From assembly GCA_964532405.1 (NCBI GenBank), contig CAZHIC010000012.1:1-62654 (forward strand): 62,654 nucleotides of DNA, in the 5' to 3' direction. Positions 33,701 through 42,404 of this stretch are shown here, piece after piece. The first letter of the stretch is position 1, and each line of letters begins with the position of its first letter. The position numbers were made by a program, and so were the translations under genes. The notes under the pieces were generated by a model. It had not been told where the DNA came from. It did not search any database and saw nothing but the letters and a program-made list of their open reading frames with translations. Source of the stretch: PALSA-1006 sp964532405. Lineage in GTDB: Bacteria > Pseudomonadota > Gammaproteobacteria > Burkholderiales > Gallionellaceae.

Positions 33701-34153
33701 GGGGCGCAATGATACCGTAAAACGCCCTCCCCTCAAAACGCAACGCGTGGCCGCGATCCCATCAAGCACCTACAACATCCCAATCGCGGAGAGCTGTTTT
33801 TTCAGCCACATTGCAAACGCCAGCACCACTGCATGAAGTGCCTCATCCTCCTTGTCATTGACACCTGCATCCCTCCGGCTCTAGAGTTCGCCTTTCTTGC
33901 GCAACCGCTGCAACAATAACGTCCCGCAACGTACGGCACGGACACAGCGGATCATCAGCATAGGAGGCTGGCACAAGACATTATCTTCAGAGCAGAGCGC
34001 TCGAAGAAACAGTGATACCCCGCGCGCAGCGGACTGTTATTTAAGGGGATGACAACTGGCCTCCATTCTTCTCATTCGTGACGCACGGGCGATTGCCCGC
34101 GACTGTTCACGCACGATGTTTGGCTTCTGCTATTTCAATCCAATTGTTTTCGG
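33701..34153. other. Gene-free stretch between pyrG and the CRISPR locus
   Basis: No ORF over about 450 bp can be supported. The pyrG promoter should be here. Nothing resembling an attachment site, direct repeat or IS end was seen. Unrelated short open frames have no start sites of note. Confidence 0.6.
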
Positions 34154-34255
34154 CAAAGAGAAAGCCCAGCAGGTTTCCCCACTGGGCTTTCGGATACAGA
34201 ATCTTTCGATTCTTTATTGTAGCAACGGCTCTCACCCCGGATGAACTACTACAAC
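34154..34255 (-). ncRNA. tracrRNA of the type II-C CRISPR system
   Basis: On the minus strand a segment of 21 nt (34229-34249) is identical to the + strand of the repeat, so it pairs perfectly with the crRNA. A 5-nt bulge CCGTT follows, then GCTACAA (34217-34223), which pairs again. CCGTTGCTACAATAA is as recalled for the Neisseria meningitidis tracrRNA. Next come a nexus hairpin AGAATC-GAAA-GATTCT (34198-34213) and a 9-bp terminator-like hairpin AAAGCCCAG...CTGGGCTTT (34161-34190) followed by CTCTTT. Length is about 100 nt. It lies just upstream of cas9, on the opposite strand. Confidence 0.92.
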
Positions 34256-34261
34256 GATTCT

Positions 34262-34290
34262 ATTATCACGGAGAACGCAATGACTAGCAA
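34262..34290 (-). promoter_or_regulatory. Predicted tracrRNA promoter
   Basis: On the minus strand TTGCTA (34290-34285), a 17-bp spacer and GATAAT (34267-34262) form a sigma-70-like promoter. The start would fall near 34255, directly before the anti-repeat. The promoter covers the cas9 ribosome site (GGAG, 34270-34273) and the first codons. Confidence 0.6.
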
Positions 34291-37200
34291 GCAAGATAAT
34301 TTCGGCGCACTGACTTTCGGATTGGATATTGGCATTGCCTCGGTCGGCTGGGCGGTACTGGGTGAAAACCGTATTATTGATTTGGGTGTGCGGTGTTTTG
34401 ATGCCGCCGAAGACAAAGAAGGCAAGCCGAACAATCAAACTCGCCGAGGCGCGCGCGTTGCGCGTAATCGCAACCAGATGCGCAGATGGCGATTAAAGCG
34501 ACTGGTTCGTTTATTTCGCGATGTTGGCTTACTGTCAAAAGACGAAATCAAACAGTTGTTTGCTGCCACACGACCAAAGAATCAAACTCAGCCAATTAGC
34601 CCGTGGACATTACGCGCAGATGCCTTGACACGGAAACTGTCACCCCAAGAGTGGGCGCAAGTTATTTATTACATGGTTAAGCATAGGGGTTTCAAGTTTT
34701 TCAGTAAGACGGAAGACCCTCGAGCTTTAGATACAAATGATATGGCTAGCTCTAGCAGTAAATCTGCCGAACAAAAGGAGCAGGATGGTTTGCGCGAAGG
34801 GCTGCAATACACCGCACAACTGCTCAAAAAATATCCGCAGTTCAAAACTATAGGGAACGCCGCCCACCACCTCGCTAATGCACAGCAAGGAAGCGACGGA
34901 AGTTATCGAGACAAAGACGACAACCTCCTTGAAACAAAGGACTGCGAGGATTTTCAAGAGTCATTTCGCAACAAAGGTAAAAGTTATCGCCATGCGTTTC
35001 ATCGTGACGACTTAATAGATGAGCTTGGTAAACTCTTTGATGCGCAGCAGCAACCACACATCGCAAACCCTTTTACCGACCTCGTTCTTAGCGAAGATTT
35101 AGAGCGATTAAACAAAGTGCAAATCAGTACAGAAACAAAGATGGTTGGCGCGACTTTTCGCGACCAAGTTTTTGCTTTGTTGGAGATGCAACATCCACCG
35201 ATTTATACCTCGCAAATGGATGCGCTAATTGGCAAATGTGAACTAGAGAAAAATGAACTGCGCGCAGCAAAAAATACTTTTTCAAATGAGCGGGCTACTT
35301 GGTTGCAAACCATCAACAACCTGCGCATAAAGCGCGATGGAAAAGAAAACCCCCTAACACCTGACGAACGAGCTGTACTTATAAACCTTCCTTACAACAC
35401 AACAGCTAAGGTGACATTCAAACAAGCACGGGATGCGCTAAGGACGAACTTGGGTTTCCCTGCGCACTGGCGTGAAGCCAGTTTTACCAAAGTCACGTAT
35501 CGCAATAAGCGCAAGGATGATGGAAGCTGGCTCAATGTAATCGCTAGCGATGGCGCAAAAGTGACACTAGGAAAATATGGGCAAGAGGTAGTTCGTAAAA
35601 AAGCCAACAAGGAACTCAAAAATCGGCTGGAAACTGGCACGATGACTTACGCGGAATTGCGCCAACTATTCCAATTGCAAGAGGGTGAGGTATTTGAGCG
35701 CGTGCAGAATGAAACCGAAATTGTTCCGCTTGCATTGGAAACTGAATACTTGATTCCTGACGGTACAAAAACATTCGTCAAATTACTGCCCGCTAAGAGC
35801 AAAAAAGCCCTCACCCTTAAAGGTAGAGCGATGCACGCATACTCCACTTTGAGCAATGACAATCCGAACGCAACACTTGCAGATCTTCGGCTTGCAATCG
35901 AACAAGCTGATCGCCTAGATGCTGGTTGGCAATTTGAATACAGTCGTAAAAATTCAGAATCTGTGCAGCTAGAAAATGAAGCGGCAACTCAAGTTCCTAT
36001 TGAATACGAAGACGCACAAAAGGCTGAGGAAGAAACGCTGATTGAACTCAAGGGATGGCACGCATTCAAGCGCGCATTAGAAAGCTCGCAGCCAAACTGG
36101 TGGACAAACCTGCAAGTCGCTTATCTTGATGCGCAGTCCAATGCTGGGCAAGCTGCCGCCGAGCAACTAGATGCAATTGCCGAATTGTTGACCAAGGCAC
36201 AGACCGATGCGGATGTAGAAAAAGGGCTGGCGGCTTTAACCCTGAACGCAACCCAGACTAAGGCGTTGGGGCAAATTCGCTTCAAGCAATATCGCAACCT
36301 CAGTCTCATCGCATTGCGCAAAATACTGCCGCACCTTGAAGCAAGAAATAACTATACCGACGCTTGCAAAAATGCAGGCTACAAAACTGAAACTCACCAG
36401 CGCACTAAGCATTTGCCGCCCTTGGAGACCTACCTATATGAGCGTGTTCGCCACGGCAAAAAAACCAACTACACAGAGCTACGTTACAAAGATTTAACCA
36501 ATCCCGTAGTGGCTCGCGCATTCAACCAAGCGCGGCTGGTTCTCAATGCACTAATAGACCGCTACGGCTCGCCCGCCTACGTACATGTCGAACTAGCGCG
36601 TGACCTTGCCAAGTCAAAAGATAAACGAGATGCAGAGTCTAAACGGCAGGCTGAAAATAAAACCAAACGTGAATCTATACGAAACAATTTCATTACGACG
36701 TACAACATCCGCGAACCTAATTCGACACAACTTCTCAAGGTACGGCTCTACCATGAGCAGGGTTGCAAATCCATGTATTCGCTGCAAGACCTCAATTTAT
36801 CTCGCATCCTAGATGACCCGCACTATGCCGAGCTTGACCACATCTGGCCTCGCTCCCGCACCTTCGACAACAGCATGGAAAATCTGGTGCTAGTACTTGC
36901 CAATGAAAATCAAGATAAAGGCGATCGCATCCCCTATGACTTCATCAAGGAAAAATACGGTGAGGAGCATTGGCGTGTAGTGAATAAGCATGTTTTAGAC
37001 TGCAAAGGAATCAGCGGCAATAAGCAACGACGCTTGCTTGCACTAGAGCTAGATGCGGACGAATTTAGTGCGCGCAACTTGGTGGACACCCGCTACGCCA
37101 CCCGATTATTCGCGCGGATGGTGCGCGACCATTTGCTTTTTGAGGGGCAAGTTGCAGACAACATTGAAGATATAGACCCGTCCGAAAGCGGCAAAGCTAG

Positions 37201-38767
37201 GCTAGAAAAATTCCACAAATCCCGTGTCCGTACACCGCAAGGTGGGCTAACTGCCTTTTTACGACGCAGTTGGCTAGGCATCATCAAAGACCGTGAAGCA
37301 AGCGACAAACACCATGCACTCGATGCTTGCATCATTGCAGCAAGCACTCCTGAATTTATCCATCGGGTGAATAGCTGGTTTGCCAATGAGGAAAAAATAC
37401 CCAACCGATTTAAGCGCAATCCTGACGACACCTACACTGACCGAGGCACTGGTGAAATCATTACTAAACAAGAAGCGCGAGAACGCGGACTCTACTTGCC
37501 GCCGCCTTGGGATAATTTCAGGAATGAATTTTTACAAAAATACGAATCGGTTTTTGTTACACGTGCTATCCGAAAGAAGCGCAACGTTGAACTACATGAT
37601 TCCAACCCGATGAGCTTAAGAAATTATCCAGTCAGTTTGATTGATTTAACGCTGGACATGTTGGATGAAAACCTATTACCGCCCAACTTGCCAGAAGCGC
37701 GGCTACAGCTAATTCGGGCTGTCAAACAGCAACTACATTCCTGCGATGGTGATGCCGCAATCGCTTTCCAAAATGGCTTCCTGACTACAAATACCAAAGG
37801 TCGCGATAAAACAATTCACACAATCCCATTGCCTTTAATATCGTTGCCAGACAATTATTTAGGAACAGAAAAGCGGCAACTTGCTGCTATCGGTTCGACT
37901 GAAAATTTTAAGGACACCGCCAAGAAGAATATGGCTCTCAATAAACTTTCATTAAAAATGTTGAGCGAAAAAGAACTGGGGACAGCTTTTTACCATCGCA
38001 ATCAGCGCATGATAGAAACACTCAAGGTACAACTGACTAAATACGATGATGATGCCGAAAAAGCATTCGCCGAACCGTTCTATCCATTCGGCAAAGACCG
38101 CCCTCGCATTAAATCAATTCAGCTTCCGGCACCTCGCAGCTCTGGCATATTTGTGCGAGGCGGGATCGCCAATCTAGGCGACGCGCTCTACACGGAAATG
38201 TATAAACATGAAGGCTGTTATTGGTTCCGCGCCAGATACAAAACAACTCAAGAAAATACTTTTGGATTGCCCGTCATGCCTAAGGGAGCACAACACGTTT
38301 GCAATCTAAACAAGAATGATTTGGTGCGCATCAAGCACCCCAGCCTTGCTGGCTGCTATCGTGAAACCAGCCGCCACAAAGATTCTTTTGGCAACACCCT
38401 AATTGAGGTTGAAGCCATATTTTATGATGGGATATTTGAAGGATACTGGAATTATTTTGAGCCCAGCAATGATAGGCCTGTAGTACAACTGCATGATGGC
38501 AGCGCGTTTTTTCTACTTGATGCTGGAAAAATGCTTGATAGTGAATCGCTCACCTTAATTGCTAAACCCAAAGAAAAAAAGAAAGGGAAAAGTAAGAAGG
38601 ATGAACCAGAAGAACTCGAATATTTTGAGTTTTCACACACCCCGCAAGAAACACCATCGCTAAAATTTTCCCTAGTTCGTGACATCAAGCGAATAGTCGG
38701 AGATGCCTCATCTATCGAAAAAATCAAAGTGGGCATCTTGGGTATTCCACAAGAAGAGAGTGACTAA
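34280..38767 (+). CDS. cas9: Type II-C Cas9, unusually large
   Basis: The protein has 1495 residues from MTSKQDNFG, with GGAG 6 bp upstream; an in-frame ATG at 34241 lies inside the tracrRNA anti-repeat and lacks a ribosome site. RuvC-I is FGLDIGIASVGWAVL (D16), followed by the Arg-rich bridge helix ARVARNRNQMRRWRLKRL. RuvC-II is YVHVELARDLAK (E771). HNH is ELDHIWPRSRTFDNSMENL (H854, N877). RuvC-III is SDKHHALDACIIAAS (D1015). All nuclease residues are present. It aligns throughout with the Neisseria type (YTSQMDALIGKCE, AKNTFSNERATWL, AEKAFAEPFYPFGKD). It carries an extra segment at about 395-588 and an expanded C-terminal lobe with a Lys-rich KEKKKGKSKKDE linker. No cas4 or csn2 is present. 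cas1 follows without a gap. Confidence 0.97.
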   Translation: MTSKQDNFGALTFGLDIGIASVGWAVLGENRIIDLGVRCFDAAEDKEGKPNNQTRRGARVARNRNQMRRWRLKRLVRLFRDVGLLSKDEIKQLFAATRPKNQTQPISPWTLRADALTRKLSPQEWAQVIYYMVKHRGFKFFSKTEDPRALDTNDMASSSSKSAEQKEQDGLREGLQYTAQLLKKYPQFKTIGNAAHHLANAQQGSDGSYRDKDDNLLETKDCEDFQESFRNKGKSYRHAFHRDDLIDELGKLFDAQQQPHIANPFTDLVLSEDLERLNKVQISTETKMVGATFRDQVFALLEMQHPPIYTSQMDALIGKCELEKNELRAAKNTFSNERATWLQTINNLRIKRDGKENPLTPDERAVLINLPYNTTAKVTFKQARDALRTNLGFPAHWREASFTKVTYRNKRKDDGSWLNVIASDGAKVTLGKYGQEVVRKKANKELKNRLETGTMTYAELRQLFQLQEGEVFERVQNETEIVPLALETEYLIPDGTKTFVKLLPAKSKKALTLKGRAMHAYSTLSNDNPNATLADLRLAIEQADRLDAGWQFEYSRKNSESVQLENEAATQVPIEYEDAQKAEEETLIELKGWHAFKRALESSQPNWWTNLQVAYLDAQSNAGQAAAEQLDAIAELLTKAQTDADVEKGLAALTLNATQTKALGQIRFKQYRNLSLIALRKILPHLEARNNYTDACKNAGYKTETHQRTKHLPPLETYLYERVRHGKKTNYTELRYKDLTNPVVARAFNQARLVLNALIDRYGSPAYVHVELARDLAKSKDKRDAESKRQAENKTKRESIRNNFITTYNIREPNSTQLLKVRLYHEQGCKSMYSLQDLNLSRILDDPHYAELDHIWPRSRTFDNSMENLVLVLANENQDKGDRIPYDFIKEKYGEEHWRVVNKHVLDCKGISGNKQRRLLALELDADEFSARNLVDTRYATRLFARMVRDHLLFEGQVADNIEDIDPSESGKARLEKFHKSRVRTPQGGLTAFLRRSWLGIIKDREASDKHHALDACIIAASTPEFIHRVNSWFANEEKIPNRFKRNPDDTYTDRGTGEIITKQEARERGLYLPPPWDNFRNEFLQKYESVFVTRAIRKKRNVELHDSNPMSLRNYPVSLIDLTLDMLDENLLPPNLPEARLQLIRAVKQQLHSCDGDAAIAFQNGFLTTNTKGRDKTIHTIPLPLISLPDNYLGTEKRQLAAIGSTENFKDTAKKNMALNKLSLKMLSEKELGTAFYHRNQRMIETLKVQLTKYDDDAEKAFAEPFYPFGKDRPRIKSIQLPAPRSSGIFVRGGIANLGDALYTEMYKHEGCYWFRARYKTTQENTFGLPVMPKGAQHVCNLNKNDLVRIKHPSLAGCYRETSRHKDSFGNTLIEVEAIFYDGIFEGYWNYFEPSNDRPVVQLHDGSAFFLLDAGKMLDSESLTLIAKPKEKKKGKSKKDEPEELEYFEFSHTPQETPSLKFSLVRDIKRIVGDASSIEKIKVGILGIPQEESD

Positions 38768-39673
38768 ATGACTTGGCGTAGCGTCGTCATCTCGCGCCCT
38801 GCCAAGCTGCGGCGCGAGCAATTTCGCCTTGCCATAGAGCAAGATCAAACGGCATTCGTGCCGTTTGAGGACATCGCGGTGATCGTACTCAATCACCGCG
38901 AAATCACCCTCACCCATCCGGTGCTTTCGGCTTGCGGCGAATACGGCATCAGCCTGTTTGCCACGGGCGACACGCATCATCCCAGCGGTGTGTTTCTGCC
39001 CTTCCTTTCTCACTCACGCGCCACACGTTGGATGCGTCTGCAACTCGACTTGCCGCGCCCGGTCGCCAAGCAGACTTGGGCAACTATCGTGCGCCAGAAA
39101 ATCGCCAACCAAGCCGCCTGTTTGCAACTCACGGGGCGCGAAGGAGTGGATAGGATGGACTCTTACGCTCGACGTGTGCGCTCTGGCGACATCGGCAATC
39201 TGGAAGGACAAGCCGCTGCATTTTATTTTGTACAACTGTTCGGCAAGGGCTTTCACCGTGAGCAGGCACGCTTTGCCAATGCTGCACTTGATTACGGCTA
39301 TGCGGTGTTACGCGGTACGATTGCACGGGGCTTGGTCGCACATGGCTTGCTGCCTTCCCTTGGCATCTTCCACGCAAGCGAACAAAACGCATTCAACCTC
39401 GCCGATGACGTGATCGAACCTTTTCGCCCAGTGGTGGATTTGTTTGTCGCAAAGCACATGTCCCTAGCTGGCGACGAGTTAAACCCGCAAGACAAAGTAT
39501 CGTTAGTCGGCCTACTCAATGTAGATGTGGGGATGCCGCGCGGCAAGATGTCCGTGCTATCCGCCATCGAGCAAACTATCGAAAGCTTGGCACGCATCTA
39601 CGACGGGGGCAGCGAATCGTTGCTGGAGCTACCCACACTCATCCGACTGGAGCAGCACCGACTGGAGTGCTGA
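38768..39673 (+). CDS. cas1: CRISPR integrase Cas1 (type II)
   Basis: The protein has 301 residues; its ATG follows the cas9 TAA directly. Catalytic residues are E146 in NLEGQAAAFYF, H202 in GIFHASEQNAFNLADD and the acidic DVIEPFRP. The N-terminal beta-domain (1-80) has VVISRPAKLRREQF and ISLFATGDTHHPSG. It forms the integration complex with Cas2 and in type II probably with Cas9 for PAM selection. Its DNA is GC-richer than that of cas9. Confidence 0.97.
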   Translation: MTWRSVVISRPAKLRREQFRLAIEQDQTAFVPFEDIAVIVLNHREITLTHPVLSACGEYGISLFATGDTHHPSGVFLPFLSHSRATRWMRLQLDLPRPVAKQTWATIVRQKIANQAACLQLTGREGVDRMDSYARRVRSGDIGNLEGQAAAFYFVQLFGKGFHREQARFANAALDYGYAVLRGTIARGLVAHGLLPSLGIFHASEQNAFNLADDVIEPFRPVVDLFVAKHMSLAGDELNPQDKVSLVGLLNVDVGMPRGKMSVLSAIEQTIESLARIYDGGSESLLELPTLIRLEQHRLEC

Positions 39674-39674
39674 A

Positions 39675-40007
39675 ATGAGCGAGGAGACACGACGGTTTAT
39701 GCGATTACTTGTGCTCTTCGATCTTCCCGTTGTCACCAAAGCCGAACGCCGCGCCTACACGCTGTTCCGCCGCTTCCTGCTTAACGATGGCTACGACATG
39801 ATTCAATTTTCGGTGTATGGGCGCATCGTGAATGGCAACGACGCTCTGGAAAAACACATGAAACGATTAGTAAATAGCTTGCCACCAGACGGCTCGGTGC
39901 GTTGCCTGACCGTCACTGAAAAACAATACGCCAGCATGAAACTCTTGGTCGGTCTACCGCTTTTCCAAGAAAAAGCGCTCAAAGTGAACCAAATGCTGCT
40001 GTTTTAA
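39675..40007 (+). CDS. cas2: CRISPR-associated Cas2
   Basis: The product has 110 residues from MSEETRRFMR, 1 bp after the cas1 stop; a longer frame inside cas1 is rejected. LVLFDLPVVTKAERRAYTLFRRFLLNDGYDMIQFSVY carries the ferredoxin-fold start with D15-type aspartate. VRCLTVTEKQYASMKLLVG and a hydrophobic C-terminus complete it. It is the structural partner of Cas1 in spacer capture. The array begins 64 bp downstream. Confidence 0.96.
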   Translation: MSEETRRFMRLLVLFDLPVVTKAERRAYTLFRRFLLNDGYDMIQFSVYGRIVNGNDALEKHMKRLVNSLPPDGSVRCLTVTEKQYASMKLLVGLPLFQEKALKVNQMLLF

Positions 40008-40026
40008 GTTCCAATTTTTCAAGCAC

Positions 40027-40058
40027 AACGCCCGTCCAGCCTAAGCTGGGCGGGCGTT
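40027..40058. terminator. Strong hairpin between cas2 and the array
   Basis: A 14-bp stem AACGCCCGTCCAGC / GCTGGGCGGGCGTT with one G-U pair and loop CTAA. On the plus strand it is followed by TTGC only, so the U-tract is weak. It would stop cas transcripts and, from the other side, crRNA transcripts. Confidence 0.7.
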
Positions 40059-40070
40059 TGCATGAGACCT

Positions 40071-41380
40071 AGTGTAGTTCATCCGGGGTGAGAGAGGGAG
40101 CTACAACCATGTTAGCCCCGCTATTGCCTGACTGGTTAGTGTAGTTCATCCGGGGTGAGAGAGGGAGCTACAACTCTGAAGCTAGTACGCCACCCAGTGC
40201 AGCAAGTGTAGTTCATCCGGGGTGAGAGAGGGAGCTACAACGCACCTGGTATATGCGAATATGGTATCGATAGTGTAGTTCATCCGGGGTGAGAGAGGGA
40301 GCTACAACTCCGGCTGGGCGGTGTATGGCTACGTGGCAAGTGTAGTTCATCCGGGGTGAGAGAGGGAGCTACAACGCTACGGAAAATCCTTGACATGGCG
40401 GGCCAAGTGTAGTTCATCCGGGGTGAGAGAGGGAGCTACAACCCAACTGGGCAACATTCACCACCCTGACCGAGTGTAGTTCATCCGGGGTGAGAGAGGG
40501 AGCTACAACATCGGTGCCGGACACCAGCACGGGTTCCTTAGTGTAGTTCATCCGGGGTGAGAGAGGGAGCTACAACGCTTAACATAGCACGATTCTATTA
40601 GGGTTAAGTGTAGTTCATCCGGGGTGAGAGAGGGAGCTACAACGCGCATCTTGGTGTCGTCGCCTTGATCTAAAGTGTAGTTCATCCGGGGTGAGAGAGG
40701 GAGCTACAACGACTGAGATTGCCGCCTTCCTGCTGGGTGGAGTGTAGTTCATCCGGGGTGAGAGAGGGAGCTACAACCTTCAAAATAGAACTGTGCCACC
40801 GGGTGAGAGTGTAGTTCATCCGGGGTGAGAGAGGGAGCTACAACTTCGAACGATCCTTTGCGCGAACAGAAAAAAGTGTAGTTCATCCGGGGTGAGAGAG
40901 GGAGCTACAACACGTGCTCTGTATGCAGCGCAGCGGTTTTGAGTGTAGTTCATCCGGGGTGAGAGAGGGAGCTACAACGTCTTTGGGCACGGTCTCGACC
41001 GGCACGAAAGTGTAGTTCATCCGGGGTGAGAGAGGGAGCTACAACATATTGGTCGGCATGAAAAAGCCTTGCGTGAGTGTAGTTCATCCGGGGTGAGAGA
41101 GGGAGCTACAACTCTCGACGTGCTGCTGCCGCCCGATCTGGTAGTGTAGTTCATCCGGGGTGAGAGAGGGAGCTACAACGGTTGGTTCTGTGATTGCGTT
41201 CATGGTTTTAGTGTAGTTCATCCGGGGTGAGAGAGGGAGCTACAACGCTACTTGACGCGCGGTGAGCAATTCCTTGAGTGTAGTTCATCCGGGGTGAGAG
41301 AGGGAGCTACAACACACGATCAATTCTCATTGCGCGGCTGTTGAGTGTAGTTCATCCGGGGTGAGAGAGGGAGCTACAAC
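40071..41380 (-). CRISPR. Type II-C CRISPR array, 20 repeats and 19 spacers
   Basis: Repeats begin at 40072 and recur every 67 bp without exception to 41345. All 20 copies of the 36-bp core are identical (plus strand GTGTAGTTCATCCGGGGTGA then GAGAGGGAGCTACAAC). The base before every core is also A, so the unit can be read as 37 nt with 30-nt spacers. By analogy with Neisseria (GTTGTAGCTCCC...) crRNA is made from the minus strand, and each repeat ends in TACACT, which could act as a -10. Spacers are all different, mostly GC-balanced and phage-like in look; their targets are not known. No degenerate end repeat fixes the polarity. Confidence 0.98.
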
Positions 41381-41437
41381 TAAGAAGTTCACACCCCGCA
41401 AGGGGGCGTCACTTCTTAGTCGCGCTCCGCGCGGTTT
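41381..41437. repeat. Nested hairpin at the array end
   Basis: TAAGAAGT (41381-41388) pairs with ACTTCTTA (41411-41418) around an inner CCCC-GCAA-GGGG. A second GC-rich inverted repeat CGCGCTCCGCGCG follows, and then TTTAGCAAAAAAA. It abuts the last repeat. On the minus strand it lies at the promoter-proximal end of the array. Confidence 0.7.
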
Positions 41438-41623
41438 AGCAAAAAAATGCGCCACTTTTCTAGCTCCACAGATCCGACCTCCTCTCGGCACATATCAAAA
41501 ATAATCTCCACGAAGGTATTGCTGTACCGCGCGATTTCTCAGACTATACTGCTTCTGTCGTGTAAAACTAGATGACGGCAGGCGTGAAACGGAATAAGAA
41601 AGTGGCTTAAACAGGGAGGTGTT

Positions 41624-41995
41624 ATGCAAGATCGAGTGGCAGTTTCTGCCCTGCTTACCGAGGATGTGGATGAGGAAAGTTTGCTGCGGCAAATGGTGGA
41701 CGTGATCGTCCGCGAAAGGTCGCCGGAGGTCATCATTCTGTTCGGTTCCCGTGCACGGGGAAATGCCCGCGCTGACTCTGACGTAGATTTGCTGGTAATA
41801 GAAAAAGAACCTTTTTCTCCACAACACAGCCGTCGTAAAGGAGTGGCTCGCCTACAAATGGCATTGCGTAAATTGCCGCTCTCAAAAGATATTCTTTTGT
41901 ATAGCCGCGAGGAGTTCGAGCGCTGGCGGAATTCGTTGAATCATCTGGCTGGACGTGCAGGCCGAGAGGGGAGGCTATTGCATGGCCGACTTTGA
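41624..41995 (+). CDS. MNT-type nucleotidyltransferase antitoxin
   Basis: The product has 123 residues, with GGGAGG 8 bp before the ATG. The nucleotidyltransferase motif VIILFGSRARGNARADSDVDLLVIE is complete, with GS and the DxD. Such minimal NTases are paired with HEPN proteins, and the MntA/HepT pair is known to neutralise its toxin by adenylylation. The last 14 bp overlap the HEPN gene, which supports a two-gene module. It lies about 240 bp past the CRISPR array. Confidence 0.88.
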   Translation: MQDRVAVSALLTEDVDEESLLRQMVDVIVRERSPEVIILFGSRARGNARADSDVDLLVIEKEPFSPQHSRRKGVARLQMALRKLPLSKDILLYSREEFERWRNSLNHLAGRAGREGRLLHGRL

Positions 41996-42377
41996 GCATG
42001 CCCGCGCCATGTTGCGCATGGCGCACAAAGATTTCAATGCGCTGACTGGGATGCTGGACAGTGCTGTATTCGCTGATGAGATTTTTGGATTTCATGTGCA
42101 ACAAGCTGCGGAGAAAGCATTGAAGGCTTGGCTCTGTGCATTTGATGTTGCCTATCCACCGACACACGATCTGGCGCGCTTGCTAACACTGCTGGAAAAA
42201 TCCGGGGCAGATGTTGAGAATCTCTGGCCGCTGGTTCAATTCACGATTTTTGCGGTTCAAGCACGTTACGAAGATGGCCTTGCCGATTTAGATGAGCCGC
42301 TGGAACGGGTTAATGAAATCGAAAATATCCGTACCTTGTTGGCAATCACAGAAAAAGCTATTTCTACAAAAATATAA
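41982..42377 (+). CDS. HEPN-domain protein (partner of MNT)
   Basis: The product has 131 residues from MADFEHA. It is all-helical with the HEPN pattern FHVQQAAEKALKAWLCAFD and PPTHDLARLLTLLEK, followed by FAVQARYEDG. The canonical RX4-6H ribonuclease motif is not evident, unlike HepT toxins, so activity may be weak or different. It is co-translated with the nucleotidyltransferase gene. Confidence 0.85.
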   Translation: MADFEHARAMLRMAHKDFNALTGMLDSAVFADEIFGFHVQQAAEKALKAWLCAFDVAYPPTHDLARLLTLLEKSGADVENLWPLVQFTIFAVQARYEDGLADLDEPLERVNEIENIRTLLAITEKAISTKI

Positions 42378-42404
42378 TCCGCACAGTTCAATAATAATTC
42401 CCTA

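Noticed and set aside
32108..33712. 534-codon open frame on the plus strand
   Set aside because: It is antisense to pyrG, with a typical shadow composition.
34241..34279. Earlier in-frame ATG for cas9
   Set aside because: It lies in the tracrRNA anti-repeat, has no ribosome site, and GGAG at 34270-34273 fits the ATG at 34280.
34280..40007. Subtype II-B because of Cas9 size
   Set aside because: No cas4 is present, and the repeat and tracrRNA are of the Neisseria II-C type.
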